Assembly: GCA_947581885.1 (NCBI GenBank)
Contig: CANPWF010000011.1
Location: 1 to 18,452, forward strand
DNA from: an uncultured Clostridia bacterium
GTDB lineage: Bacteria > Bacillota > Clostridia > Christensenellales > Borkfalkiaceae
Length of the DNA stretch: 18,452 nt
Direction of reading: 5' to 3'
Both the position numbers and the translations under genes were made by a program. This document shows positions 5,755 to 12,869 of this stretch, piece by piece; the stretch's first letter is position 1, and every line of letters begins with the position of its first letter. The notes below the pieces were generated by a model. That model saw nothing but the letters and a program-made list of their open reading frames with translations, did not search any database and was not told the origin of the DNA.

Positions 5755-7464
5755 TTGAAACAGCTGTTTTCTTCCCTCAGACCCTATAAAAAAGAAGCGG
5801 TCCTCGCCCCTCTTTTTAAGTTCCTCGAAGCGTGCATGGAACTCGTCGTTCCCCTCGTCGTCGCCGAGATCGTCAACGTCGGCATCGCGGGGGCGGACAA
5901 GATGTACGTCTTGAAGGGGTGCCTTATCCTCGTCGCGTTCGGGGCGGCGGGGCTTGCCTTTGCCCTCACGGCGCAGTTCTTTGCGGCGAGGGCGGCGGTG
6001 GGCGTTTCCGCCGAACTCAAACGAAGGCTTTACGGGAAACTGCAATCCCTCTCCTATACCGATCTCGATAAACTCGGAACTTCCGCCATGATCACCCGCA
6101 TGACGAGCGATGCCGTGCAGGTGCAATCGGGCGTGAATATGTTTTTGCGCATCGTGCTCCGCTCCCCGCTCATCGTGTTCGGGGCGGCGGGCATGGCTTT
6201 TTTTGTGGACGTTCGCGCCGCGCTCGTCCTTGTGGGGCTCATTCCCATTCTCGGTGCGGCGATCGTTATCATCATGCTCGCGAGCGTCCCCCTCTACAAG
6301 AAGGTGCAGGAGAAGGTGGACGGCGTGCAACTCTCCGTCCGCGAGAACTTGCAGGGCGCACGGGTCATTCGGGCGTTCTGCCGCGAGGGGGAAGAGGAAG
6401 AACTCTTCCGCTCCCGCGATACTTCCCTCAAACGCGCCCAAGGGAAGGCGGGCATCGTGACGGCGGTGATGAACCCCTTGACGTACGCCCTTGTCGATCT
6501 CGCCGTCATTCTGCTTCTTTGGGTGGGGGCGATGCGGGTGCAGGCGGGTGCGCTCGAACAGGGCGATGTGATCGCCTTATACAGCTACATCTCCATCATC
6601 CTCGTTGAACTCGTCAAGCTCGCCAAACTCGTGTTCACGGTGAGCAAGGCGATCTCGTCCGAAAAGCGGATCGAAAGCGTGCTCGCCCTTCCCGACGAGC
6701 CCGACCGCCTCATTTCGGAAGGAGAAAAGGAGAACGCGGACGCGGTGCGCTTCGAAAACGTCACCTTCACCTACGAAAACGGGGGTGCCCCCGCGCTCGA
6801 AAACATCGATTTTGCGGCGAAAGCGGGCACGACCGTCGGCATCCTCGGCGGGACGGGCTCGGGAAAGACCACCCTCGTCAATCTCATTCCCCGCTTCTAT
6901 GCGGTAAGAGATGGCAAGGTGACGGTGGAGGGGAAAAACGTCAACGGCGAATCGGCGAAACTCCTCCGTGAAAAGATCGCCGTCGTCCCCCAACACGCCG
7001 TCCTCTTCAAGGGGACCATCCGTTCCAACCTTTTGTGGGGGAAGGAGGATGCAGACGACGAACAGCTTCTCCGTGCCGTCCGCCTCGCGCAGGCGGAGGA
7101 CGTGCTCGAAGCGAAGGGGGGCTTGGACGGCGAGATCGCGCAGGAAGGGCGCAACCTTTCGGGCGGACAGCGGCAACGCCTCACCATCGCCCGCGCCCTC
7201 GTAAGAGATCCCCGCGTGCTCATTCTCGACGACAGCTCTTCCGCCCTCGACTACGCGACGGACGCGAGGCTCCGCGCCGCGCTCCGCACCGTCGGGTGCA
7301 CCGTCTTTCTCGTCTCCCAACGCACCTCTTCGGTGCGGCATGCCGACGAGATCATCGTGCTCGACGAGGGCAGGATCGCGGGGAAGGGGACGCATGAAGA
7401 GCTCCTGAAAACGTGCCCGCTCTACCGCGAGATCGACGCTTCGCAGAGGAGGGAGAACGCATGA
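5755..7464 (+). CDS. ABC exporter half, degenerate-site subunit
   Basis: A 569-aa protein with a six-helix exporter domain (about 1-310) fused to an ATPase domain (about 335-560). Walker A is GGTGSGKTT (365-373) and the signature is LSGGQ (468-472). Walker B ends in D492-D493, so the catalytic Glu is replaced by Asp. The switch-loop His is replaced by Gln (Q522 in VSQRTSS). Both changes mark the non-hydrolysing site of heterodimeric exporters such as TM287/288, LmrCD and BmrCD. Translation appears to start at TTG (5755), with AAAGG about 7 nt upstream. It is 16 nt after the antiporter gene and overlaps the next gene by 4 nt. Substrate unknown: multidrug, lipid or metal-complex export are all possible. 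Confidence 0.93.
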   Translation: MKQLFSSLRPYKKEAVLAPLFKFLEACMELVVPLVVAEIVNVGIAGADKMYVLKGCLILVAFGAAGLAFALTAQFFAARAAVGVSAELKRRLYGKLQSLSYTDLDKLGTSAMITRMTSDAVQVQSGVNMFLRIVLRSPLIVFGAAGMAFFVDVRAALVLVGLIPILGAAIVIIMLASVPLYKKVQEKVDGVQLSVRENLQGARVIRAFCREGEEEELFRSRDTSLKRAQGKAGIVTAVMNPLTYALVDLAVILLLWVGAMRVQAGALEQGDVIALYSYISIILVELVKLAKLVFTVSKAISSEKRIESVLALPDEPDRLISEGEKENADAVRFENVTFTYENGGAPALENIDFAAKAGTTVGILGGTGSGKTTLVNLIPRFYAVRDGKVTVEGKNVNGESAKLLREKIAVVPQHAVLFKGTIRSNLLWGKEDADDEQLLRAVRLAQAEDVLEAKGGLDGEIAQEGRNLSGGQRQRLTIARALVRDPRVLILDDSSSALDYATDARLRAALRTVGCTVFLVSQRTSSVRHADEIIVLDEGRIAGKGTHEELLKTCPLYREIDASQRRENA

Positions 7465-9203
7465 AGAGCGGGACGATGAAAAAGATCCTTCACATGCTCG
7501 CGCCGTACACCCCCCTCGTCGTGCTCGCGGTGTTTCTCGCGACGGTGACGGTCGCGGCGCAGCTGATGATCCCCTACTGCGTGGGGCGGGCGGTCGATAA
7601 GATCGTGGGCGCGGGCAACGTCGATTTCGGGGGACTTTCGAAGATATTCCTCATGATCGGGCTGCTCGTCGCCGTCGCTTCGGGGACGGAATTCGCCCTC
7701 TCCGCGGTCAACAACCATGTGGCGTTCCATGTCCTCGCGGATATGCGGGAGAAGTGCTTCAAGAAACTCGGGAAGTTGCCCTTGAAATATCTCGACGGCC
7801 GCGCGTTCGGCGAAGTCTCTTCCGTCATCTTGTCCGATGCGGAGCAGTTCTCGGACGGGCTTTTATTGGGCTTCACCCAACTGTATACGGGGCTTGCGAC
7901 CATCGTCGGCGTGCTCATTATCATGTTCGTCATGCGGTGGGAGATCGCCCTTGTCGTCGTCGTGCTGACCCCGCTTTCGCTGTTTGTGGCGAAGCTCATC
8001 GCCTCGCGCACCTACAAGATGTTCCAAAAGCAGGCGGTCGCCCGCGCCGAACAGACGGCGTTTGTCGACGAGACGGTCGCCAATTTGAAGGTGGTGAAGG
8101 CGTACGGGCGGGAGAGAGCGAACGCCGAACTCTTTGAAGAGGGCAACGAAAAACTGCGTGCCGCTTCCCTCCGCGCCGTGTTCTTCTCCTCGACGACCAA
8201 TCCCGTCACCCGCTTCATCAACGCGACGGTGTACGCGGCGGTCGCCTTTGCGGGGGCACTGCTCGCCATCGCGACGGCGGGCACGGCGGCGGTGTTTACG
8301 GTGGGGGACCTCACGTCCTTCCTCGCCTATTCCACCGAGTACACCAAGCCCTTCAACGAGATCTCCGAAGTCGCCGCCGAGTTCCAGAACGCCCTCGCCT
8401 GCGCGGCGCGGATGTTCGCCCTCTGTGAAGAGGAAGAGGAGCCTTCCGACGAACTTTGTTCCGACCTCGGCGAGGCGGAGGGGAAGGTGGAACTGCAAAA
8501 TGTGTTTTTCTCCTACGATCCCGATCGTCCGCTCATCGAGGGGCTTTCCTTGGAGGCGGCGGCGGGGAAGCGCGTCGCCATCGTGGGGCCGACGGGCTGC
8601 GGAAAGACCACCCTCATCAACCTTCTGATGCGCTTTTACGACGTATCGGACGGAAAGGTCACGGTGGACGGGAAGGATATCCGCACCGTCACGCGGCATT
8701 CCCTGCGCGAAAACTACGGCATGGTGCTGCAAGATACTTGGCTCAAAGAGGGGACGGTGCGGGAAAATCTCCTGTTCGGGGCACCCGAAAGCTCGGAAGA
8801 GGAGATGATCGCGGCGGCAAAGGCGGCGCACGCGCACGGGTTCATCACCCGCCTTCCCCAAGGGTACGATACCGTCATCGGGAACGACGGCTCCCTCTCC
8901 GAAGGGCAACGGCAACTTCTCTGCATCGCGCGGGTGATGCTCCACCGCCCGCCCATGCTCATTTTGGACGAGGCGACGAGCTCCATCGATACCCGCACCG
9001 AACTTCTCGTGCAGGACGCTTTCACCGACCTCATGCGGGGAAGGACGTGCTTCGTCGTCGCACACCGCCTCTCTACGATCCGTACCGCCGATCTCATCCT
9101 CGTGATGAGGGCGGGGCATATCGTGGAACAGGGCACCCATCAAGAACTTCTCTCCCGCGGCGGGTTCTATGCAGAGCTCTACGCCGCCCAATTCGAAAAC
9201 TGA
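7461..9203 (+). CDS. ABC exporter half, catalytic subunit
   Basis: A 580-aa partner of the preceding protein, with the same membrane domain plus ATPase domain layout. Walker A is GPTGCGKTT (376-384). Walker B has the full D503-E504, and the switch His is H535 (VAHRLST). Its signature is LSEGQ (479-483) instead of LSGGQ, the change expected in the subunit that faces its partner's degenerate site. The two subunits therefore complement each other as one heterodimer with one good and one degenerate ATP site. The ATG at 7461 overlaps the upstream stop (ATGA) and has GGAGGG 8 nt before it, consistent with coupled translation and equal amounts. An earlier in-frame start at 7413 lies inside the previous gene and is rejected. 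Confidence 0.94.
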   Translation: MKSGTMKKILHMLAPYTPLVVLAVFLATVTVAAQLMIPYCVGRAVDKIVGAGNVDFGGLSKIFLMIGLLVAVASGTEFALSAVNNHVAFHVLADMREKCFKKLGKLPLKYLDGRAFGEVSSVILSDAEQFSDGLLLGFTQLYTGLATIVGVLIIMFVMRWEIALVVVVLTPLSLFVAKLIASRTYKMFQKQAVARAEQTAFVDETVANLKVVKAYGRERANAELFEEGNEKLRAASLRAVFFSSTTNPVTRFINATVYAAVAFAGALLAIATAGTAAVFTVGDLTSFLAYSTEYTKPFNEISEVAAEFQNALACAARMFALCEEEEEPSDELCSDLGEAEGKVELQNVFFSYDPDRPLIEGLSLEAAAGKRVAIVGPTGCGKTTLINLLMRFYDVSDGKVTVDGKDIRTVTRHSLRENYGMVLQDTWLKEGTVRENLLFGAPESSEEEMIAAAKAAHAHGFITRLPQGYDTVIGNDGSLSEGQRQLLCIARVMLHRPPMLILDEATSSIDTRTELLVQDAFTDLMRGRTCFVVAHRLSTIRTADLILVMRAGHIVEQGTHQELLSRGGFYAELYAAQFEN

Positions 9204-9204
9204 A

Positions 9205-10932
9205 ATGAAGAAGATCCAAGTCATCACAAACAAGGCGCAACGCTACGGCATCCAGATCGTCGCGGTGGGCGCGATCACGGGGACGTTCGCGGGGCTCGTC
9301 GTCTCGCTCTATACGATCGTCGCCGAAATGACCGAACAGTTCGCCCGCGGATATTTCGGGTTCTTCCGCGACAATCCCGCCTTTATCCCTCTCCTGTTCC
9401 TCGCCCTCTTTTTGGGCTCGATCGTGATCGGAGGGGTATTGCGCTTCCTTCCCGCCGTCCGCGGGAGCGGGTTCGCCCAAGCCGAAGGGGCTTCGCGCGG
9501 GCTCATGCACTTCCGTTGGTACAGGGAACTCACGGGGATGTTCGCTTCCAGCCTCTTTTTGCTCTTTGCGGGGCTCTCGGCGGGCGTGGAAGGCCCCGGC
9601 GTGTTCATCGGCGGCATGTGCGGCTACGGCGCGAGCGAAATAACGCGGCGGGATCCCGTCGTGCGGCGATATCAGGTGACGGGCGGCGCGTGCGCGGGGC
9701 TCGCCGTCGCCATGAACGCCCCTTTGACGGGCATCATCTTCGCCTATGAAGAGGCGCACAAACGCTTTACGCCCGAAGTTTTCGTCTGCTCGTTCACTTC
9801 GGTGGTGTTCGCCGTCCTCGTGCGCAATCTCCTTCTCCCCGCGATGCACATCGAGATCGGACCCTTCCTCGGCGGCTTCGCTCTCTTTGACGACCCCGGG
9901 CTCTTCTTTTGTCTCTTTGCCCTCGCCGCCGCGCTCGTCGTCTCCCTCGTCGGCGTTGCATTCTATCATCTCGTCTTTTTGTGCAGAAAGCTCCTCCGCA
10001 GGATAAAACCGTGGCATGGGGTCGGAAAATATGCGATCGTGTTCGCCGTGGCGGGGGCGTTCGGGCTCATCGCGGCGGAATCGATCGGCGGCGGCGCGAC
10101 GTTCATCCGCGCGATCTCCTCTTCGGGCGGGGGCGTGGAACTGTTCGGTGCCCCGCTGTGGGCGGCGGTGCTCGTCGTGGTCGCCTTCAAATTCATGGCG
10201 ACCGCGCTCAACGTCGGCGCGGAACTTCCCTGCTGTGCGTCGGTGCCTATGATGGCGGTCGGCGCGGGGGTGGGGAAACTCATGGCGGAACTCTTCATCA
10301 AGACGGGAATGGACCCGATGTTCGCGGACGGGCTCGTCGTCCTCGGCATGACGACGATGTTCACCACCGTCGTGAAGGCACCCGTTACGGGCATCATCAT
10401 GACGCTCGAACTCACTTGGAGTTTTTCCTTCCTGCTCCCCGCCGTGCTCAGTTCGGCGGTGGCGTATATCGTCGGCGACGTGCTTCACACCGAGGCACTG
10501 TACGAAAAATTGCTCGACGACATGCTCGAAGAGCGGGCTTCCGAGGCGGTGAAGGTCACCGCGAAACTCAGCGTTCAGAGGGCGGCGGGCAGAGCGATCC
10601 GCGATATTTTGTGGCCCTTCTCCGCGATCGTCACCGAGATCACCAGAGGGGATAAAAAGATCCGCGCGAACGGCGGCACCGTGCTCCTTGCGGGCGACGT
10701 GATCACCGTGGAGGGCACCCCCGAGGATTCGGGCGAATTCCTCTCCGAACTTTCATCCACCGTCGGCAAGGCGATCTTTATCTCCGAGACCCCGCTCGAC
10801 AAAGTCGAAAAGAACGGCATAGCGATCAAGCCCGACAAGGGCGATAAAGTCGATAAAGCCGATAAAGACAAAGGCGAAGGCGACAAGAAAGAGAAGGACA
10901 AGGACGAAGATCCCGATGAAGGCGAGTCTTAA
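9205..10932 (+). CDS. ClC-family anion channel or antiporter with C-terminal RCK_C-like domain
   Basis: A 575-aa membrane protein of the ClC superfamily with about 10 or more helices in residues 15-430. The anion-path motifs are present in altered form. GSGFA (87-91) replaces the usual GSGIP. GVEGP (127-131) keeps the gating Glu (E129), which in transporters of the family couples H+. GAELP corresponds to the third, GxFxP-like motif. After the channel there is a soluble domain (about 450-525, with GGTVLLAGDVITVEG) resembling the RCK_C/TrkA-C ligand-binding fold. A Lys/Asp/Glu-rich tail (about 540-575) ends the protein. The ATG at 9205 is one base after the upstream stop and has no clear ribosome binding site, so translation is probably coupled. 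Chloride is the default substrate, but others are possible. Confidence 0.9.
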   Translation: MKKIQVITNKAQRYGIQIVAVGAITGTFAGLVVSLYTIVAEMTEQFARGYFGFFRDNPAFIPLLFLALFLGSIVIGGVLRFLPAVRGSGFAQAEGASRGLMHFRWYRELTGMFASSLFLLFAGLSAGVEGPGVFIGGMCGYGASEITRRDPVVRRYQVTGGACAGLAVAMNAPLTGIIFAYEEAHKRFTPEVFVCSFTSVVFAVLVRNLLLPAMHIEIGPFLGGFALFDDPGLFFCLFALAAALVVSLVGVAFYHLVFLCRKLLRRIKPWHGVGKYAIVFAVAGAFGLIAAESIGGGATFIRAISSSGGGVELFGAPLWAAVLVVVAFKFMATALNVGAELPCCASVPMMAVGAGVGKLMAELFIKTGMDPMFADGLVVLGMTTMFTTVVKAPVTGIIMTLELTWSFSFLLPAVLSSAVAYIVGDVLHTEALYEKLLDDMLEERASEAVKVTAKLSVQRAAGRAIRDILWPFSAIVTEITRGDKKIRANGGTVLLAGDVITVEGTPEDSGEFLSELSSTVGKAIFISETPLDKVEKNGIAIKPDKGDKVDKADKDKGEGDKKEKDKDEDPDEGES

Positions 10933-11263
10933 AGAAAAGTTCGCAGTATTGACCGTATCTCTTATCCTTGCGGCGGGCGTTGTCTGCTGCATTTTCTTCA
11001 TTCCCCATTCGGACCCGTGGGACGACAGGCTCGCCATCGTCGCCGCCGTCTTTGCGGGCGTATGGGCGTTCGGGATCCTCCCCGCATACCTCTTCGGCAT
11101 GCGCTGGGAGGCGGTGCGCGTTGCCCGCATGAACAAAGACGAAGCGTTCCGTTGGGGATTCTTTTGGGGATACTGTATGAAATTTTTGATTCTGTTTGTT
11201 CCCGCCATTCTCGCCCCCGGCCTCGCCTTTTTCTACTTTTTCGGCACGATCCCTTTGAATTGA
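10916..11263 (+). CDS. Small membrane protein of unknown function, 115 aa
   Basis: Not recognised. Three hydrophobic segments (about 10-28, 39-60 and 85-110) are separated by short polar loops, including DPWDD (33-37) and RVARMNKDEAFRWG. The start overlaps the ClC gene by 17 nt, and AAGGA lies 8-12 nt before the ATG, so it looks like the last gene of the riboswitch operon. No catalytic motif is visible. It could be an accessory subunit of the ClC or ABC proteins, or an unrelated passenger. The stop is followed by repeats without a clear poly-T terminator. Confidence 0.78.
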   Translation: MKASLKEKFAVLTVSLILAAGVVCCIFFIPHSDPWDDRLAIVAAVFAGVWAFGILPAYLFGMRWEAVRVARMNKDEAFRWGFFWGYCMKFLILFVPAILAPGLAFFYFFGTIPLN

Positions 11264-11284
11264 CTTTTTGTATTCCCGCCCCCG

Positions 11285-11336
11285 ACTCCATGGCTCCCCC
11301 GTTGGGGGAGCTGTCCCCGCAGGGGACTGAGGGGGT
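11285..11336 (+). repeat. Family B hairpin repeat
   Basis: CATGGCTCCCCCGTTGGGGG closes a 9-10 bp hairpin and is followed by AGCTGTCCCCGCAGGGGACT and GAGGGGG. The element may double as a weak factor-independent stop for the operon, but it lacks a T run. Confidence 0.7.
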
Positions 11337-11364
11337 TTCGCTTCCGAAAGAGCGCACCCCTCTC

Positions 11365-11547
11365 ACCTCATTTCGAGCGCAGTCGAGAAATCTCTCACAG
11401 TTGCCAACATGCATGTACGTATGGAGTTGGGCGGGATCCTTCACTTCGTTCAGGATGAGGTGCGGGGTGTGTACTCCGCCCGCCCGCTTCTTGGCTCCCC
11501 CGCCGGGGGAGCTGTCACGCCGCCCTTGGCGTGACTGAGGGGGTGTG
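11365..11547 (+). repeat. Composite dispersed repeat (modules C, palindrome, D, B), forward copy
   Basis: In order: CACCTCATTTCGAGCGCAGT (C), CCAACATGCATGTACGTATG (palindrome), GGATCCTTCACTTCGTTCAG and GATGAGGTGCGG (D), GTGTACTCC, then GGCTCCCCCGCCGGGGGAGC with TGTCACGCC and GGCGTGACTGAGGGGG (B). The C-palindrome-D part matches the reverse complement of 1361-1510. The D-B part matches the reverse complement of about 18370-18452. Non-coding, despite short open frames. Confidence 0.82.
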
Positions 11548-11570
11548 ACTGTACGCAACCGTATAATCAC

Positions 11571-11632
11571 GTCATTTCGAGCAGCTGTCCGACCGTGCCC
11601 TTTACGGTCGGACAGCGTCGTCGAGGAATCAC
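11571..11632 (+). repeat. Module C variant interrupted by a 13-bp hairpin
   Basis: CGTCATTTCGAG and GTCGAGGAATC resemble the two ends of module C. Between them lies a perfect hairpin, GCTGTCCGACCGT (11584-11596) pairing with ACGGTCGGACAGC (11604-11616) around a 7-nt loop. There is no T tract, so it is not a typical terminator. Confidence 0.75.
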
Positions 11633-11721
11633 CTTAGACTTATGTCTTAAAAATAAGGTGACCCGTTCGACACGCCGCAAGGGCAGCGGCGGCTCAGGGT
11701 GACGTATTTATATAGCAGTCT

Positions 11722-11778
11722 GTACATTCCAACCCCTTTCGTCCCTTCGGGACACTTCCCCCAAGGGGGACAGCGAGA
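11722..11778 (+). repeat. Dispersed repeat, family A, copy 3
   Basis: GTACATTCC, then AACCCCTTTCGTCCCTTCGG, GACACTTCCCCC and AAGGGGGACAGCGAGA. Nearly the same as 4-53 and the inverse of 1623-1676. It is followed by about 150 nt of unannotated spacer before the rubrerythrin gene. Confidence 0.8.
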
Positions 11779-11850
11779 ATATAAGGAATGGCATAATGAT
11801 AGCCTTCCGAGCACTCCACCTCTCTCCCCCAACATTCTTTTCTTTTTTCC

Positions 11851-11879
11851 TTGATTTTCCGCCTACATTTCCGAATAAC
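11851..11879 (+). promoter_or_regulatory. Possible promoter of the rubrerythrin gene
   Basis: TTGATT (11851-11856) and AATAAC (11874-11879) are 17 bp apart in the only AT-rich stretch ahead of the gene. The -10 is a weak match (4 of 6), so this is tentative. No PerR-type palindrome is obvious. Confidence 0.35.
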
Positions 11880-11925
11880 AATGCAATTTCCCGCGCAAAA
11901 TGATGGCGTAAGGGAGGAAACAGGC

Positions 11926-12519
11926 ATGAACTTCACCGAGACGCAGACGATCTCCAATCTCGCGAGAGCATTCGCGGGGGAGTGTCAGGCGGGCATGCGG
12001 TACCAACTCACGGCAAAGGCGGCGATGGCGCAGGGCTACAAAGTCTTGGCGGACACCGTCCGCACGATCGCAAAGAACGAGACGAACCACGCGAAGGTCT
12101 TTTTCGAATTCATCCAACAGTACGCGGGAAGCAGGGACGATATCCGGATCGATGCGTCCTTCCCCTTCCACGCGGGGACGATCGGGGAGAACTTGCGGTT
12201 CGCCGCGATCGACGAACAGGCAGAGGTCGAACTGTATCCCCAATTTGCGAAAGTCGCAAGGGACGAGGGGTTTGAGCAAATCGCGCTCAAATTCGAAAAG
12301 GTCGCCGAGGTGGAAAAGAACCACCGCATTATCTTCGGCTACCTCGCCGAGGCGTTCGAGGACGGCTCCCTCTATTCGGCGGATCGCCCGATGATCTGGG
12401 TCTGCTCGGAGTGCGGTTACATGCACACCTCGAAAGAGGCGTGGAATATCTGTCCGCTCTGCGGTGCGTCGCAGGGGGAAGTCGAACTGCACCTTCCCTT
12501 CAAAAAGGAGAATCTATGA
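11926..12519 (+). CDS. rbr: Rubrerythrin
   Basis: A 197-aa cytoplasmic diiron peroxidase that reduces hydrogen peroxide, a standard defence in anaerobes. The four-helix ferritin-like domain (1-145) has the expected iron ligands E19, E52 with H55 (NETNHA), E97/E100 (DEQAE) and E130-x-x-H133. A C-terminal rubredoxin domain binds one iron through C160-x-x-C163 and C176-x-x-C179. The length fits classical rubrerythrin. The start has GGAGG 8 nt upstream; the longer open frame from 11851 lacks this. The stop overlaps the start of a 32-aa gene (ATGA). Electrons probably come from a rubredoxin or NADH-rubredoxin reductase elsewhere in the genome. Confidence 0.97.
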   Translation: MNFTETQTISNLARAFAGECQAGMRYQLTAKAAMAQGYKVLADTVRTIAKNETNHAKVFFEFIQQYAGSRDDIRIDASFPFHAGTIGENLRFAAIDEQAEVELYPQFAKVARDEGFEQIALKFEKVAEVEKNHRIIFGYLAEAFEDGSLYSADRPMIWVCSECGYMHTSKEAWNICPLCGASQGEVELHLPFKKENL

Positions 12520-12614
12520 AAAAGGGAACCGAGAACAAGGCGAAGAAGTCGCAAAACGCCAAAAATAAGGCGTGCGGCGGCAAGTGCCGTTCCAACGAAC
12601 AGGAAAACGACTGA
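12516..12614 (+). CDS. Very small Lys/Asn-rich protein with a CGGKC motif, 32 aa
   Basis: Not recognised. The ATG overlaps the rubrerythrin stop by 4 nt (ATGA) and has AAAAAGGAG 5 nt before it, one of the best ribosome binding sites in the window. The protein is very basic at first (MKKGTENKAKKSQNAKNK), has a Cys pair in ACGGKC (19-24), and ends acidic. The Cys pair could bind metal or be redox-active, which would fit the neighbour, but that is a guess. It is too short for a stable fold by itself. The coupled position and strong ribosome binding site support real translation. Confidence 0.7.
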   Translation: MKKGTENKAKKSQNAKNKACGGKCRSNEQEND

Positions 12615-12644
12615 ACGCCGAAAACGCTGAAAAAGGGTGCCGAC

Positions 12645-12728
12645 ATGCAATCGAACGACCCGCTCGGAAGTTACACGGGGGTCACGAAAACGGGAGATGT
12701 TCCCGTGCAGGATGTCGACGATCTTTGA
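12645..12728 (+). CDS. Very small acidic protein ending in QDVDDL, 27 aa
   Basis: Not recognised. The ATG lies 30 nt after the preceding small gene, with AAAAGGG 7 nt upstream, and its stop sits 7 nt before the operon terminator. The sequence begins MQSNDPLGSYTG and ends PVQDVDDL. I recall small clostridial proteins with a similar GSYTG and QDADDL pattern but cannot check. If the pattern is conserved, the gene is real and part of a rubrerythrin operon. No function is proposed. Confidence 0.6.
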   Translation: MQSNDPLGSYTGVTKTGDVPVQDVDDL

Positions 12729-12735
12729 ACGCGGG

Positions 12736-12769
12736 GGGAGAGCGAGAGGATCGCTCTCCCTTTCTCTTT
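12736..12769 (+). terminator. Intrinsic terminator of the rubrerythrin operon
   Basis: GGGAGAGCGA (12736-12745) pairs perfectly with TCGCTCTCCC (12751-12760) around a 5-nt loop, followed by TTTCTCTTT. Its position after the 27-aa gene marks the end of a three-gene transcript. Confidence 0.9.
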
Positions 12770-12811
12770 CCGATTTTTTGAGGGGAATTTTTCAAATTAT
12801 CACAAAATTGT

Positions 12812-12840
12812 TATGAAAAAATCAATTCAGGGTATATAAT
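12812..12840 (+). promoter_or_regulatory. Promoter of the HtrA-like gene
   Basis: A perfect TATAAT (12835-12840) lies in an AT-rich stretch. The best -35 at 17-bp spacing is the poor TATGAA (12812-12817). The expected RNA start is about 22 nt before the ATG and leaves room for the GGGAG ribosome binding site. A weak -35 suggests an activator or low basal use. Confidence 0.6.
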
Positions 12841-12869
12841 GGTATACGGAACGATTTGGGAGTACAAAC

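Noticed and set aside
9169..9204. Earlier ATG (9169) as the ClC start
   Set aside because: It would overlap the ABC gene by 35 nt and add a polar stretch before the first helix. The ATG at 9205 directly after the ABC stop fits coupled translation better, though neither has a good ribosome binding site.
7863..9233. Long open frame (456 codons) on the minus strand opposite the second ABC gene
   Set aside because: It is the complement of a gene with all ABC motifs. No recognisable protein features.
9094..10488. Long open frame (464 codons) on the minus strand opposite the ClC gene
   Set aside because: It is rich in Arg, Asp, Glu and His as expected for the complement of a GC-rich membrane protein gene, and it shows no family motif or ribosome binding site. 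The plus-strand ClC reading is clear.
10998..11570. Open frames through the repeat island on both strands
   Set aside because: They are made of translated dispersed repeats such as SFRAQSRNL, an artefact of module C. The minus-strand frame also overlaps the 115-aa membrane protein gene antisense.
11584..11616. Intrinsic terminator
   Set aside because: The stem is perfect, but no T tract follows on either strand, and it sits inside a repeat module.
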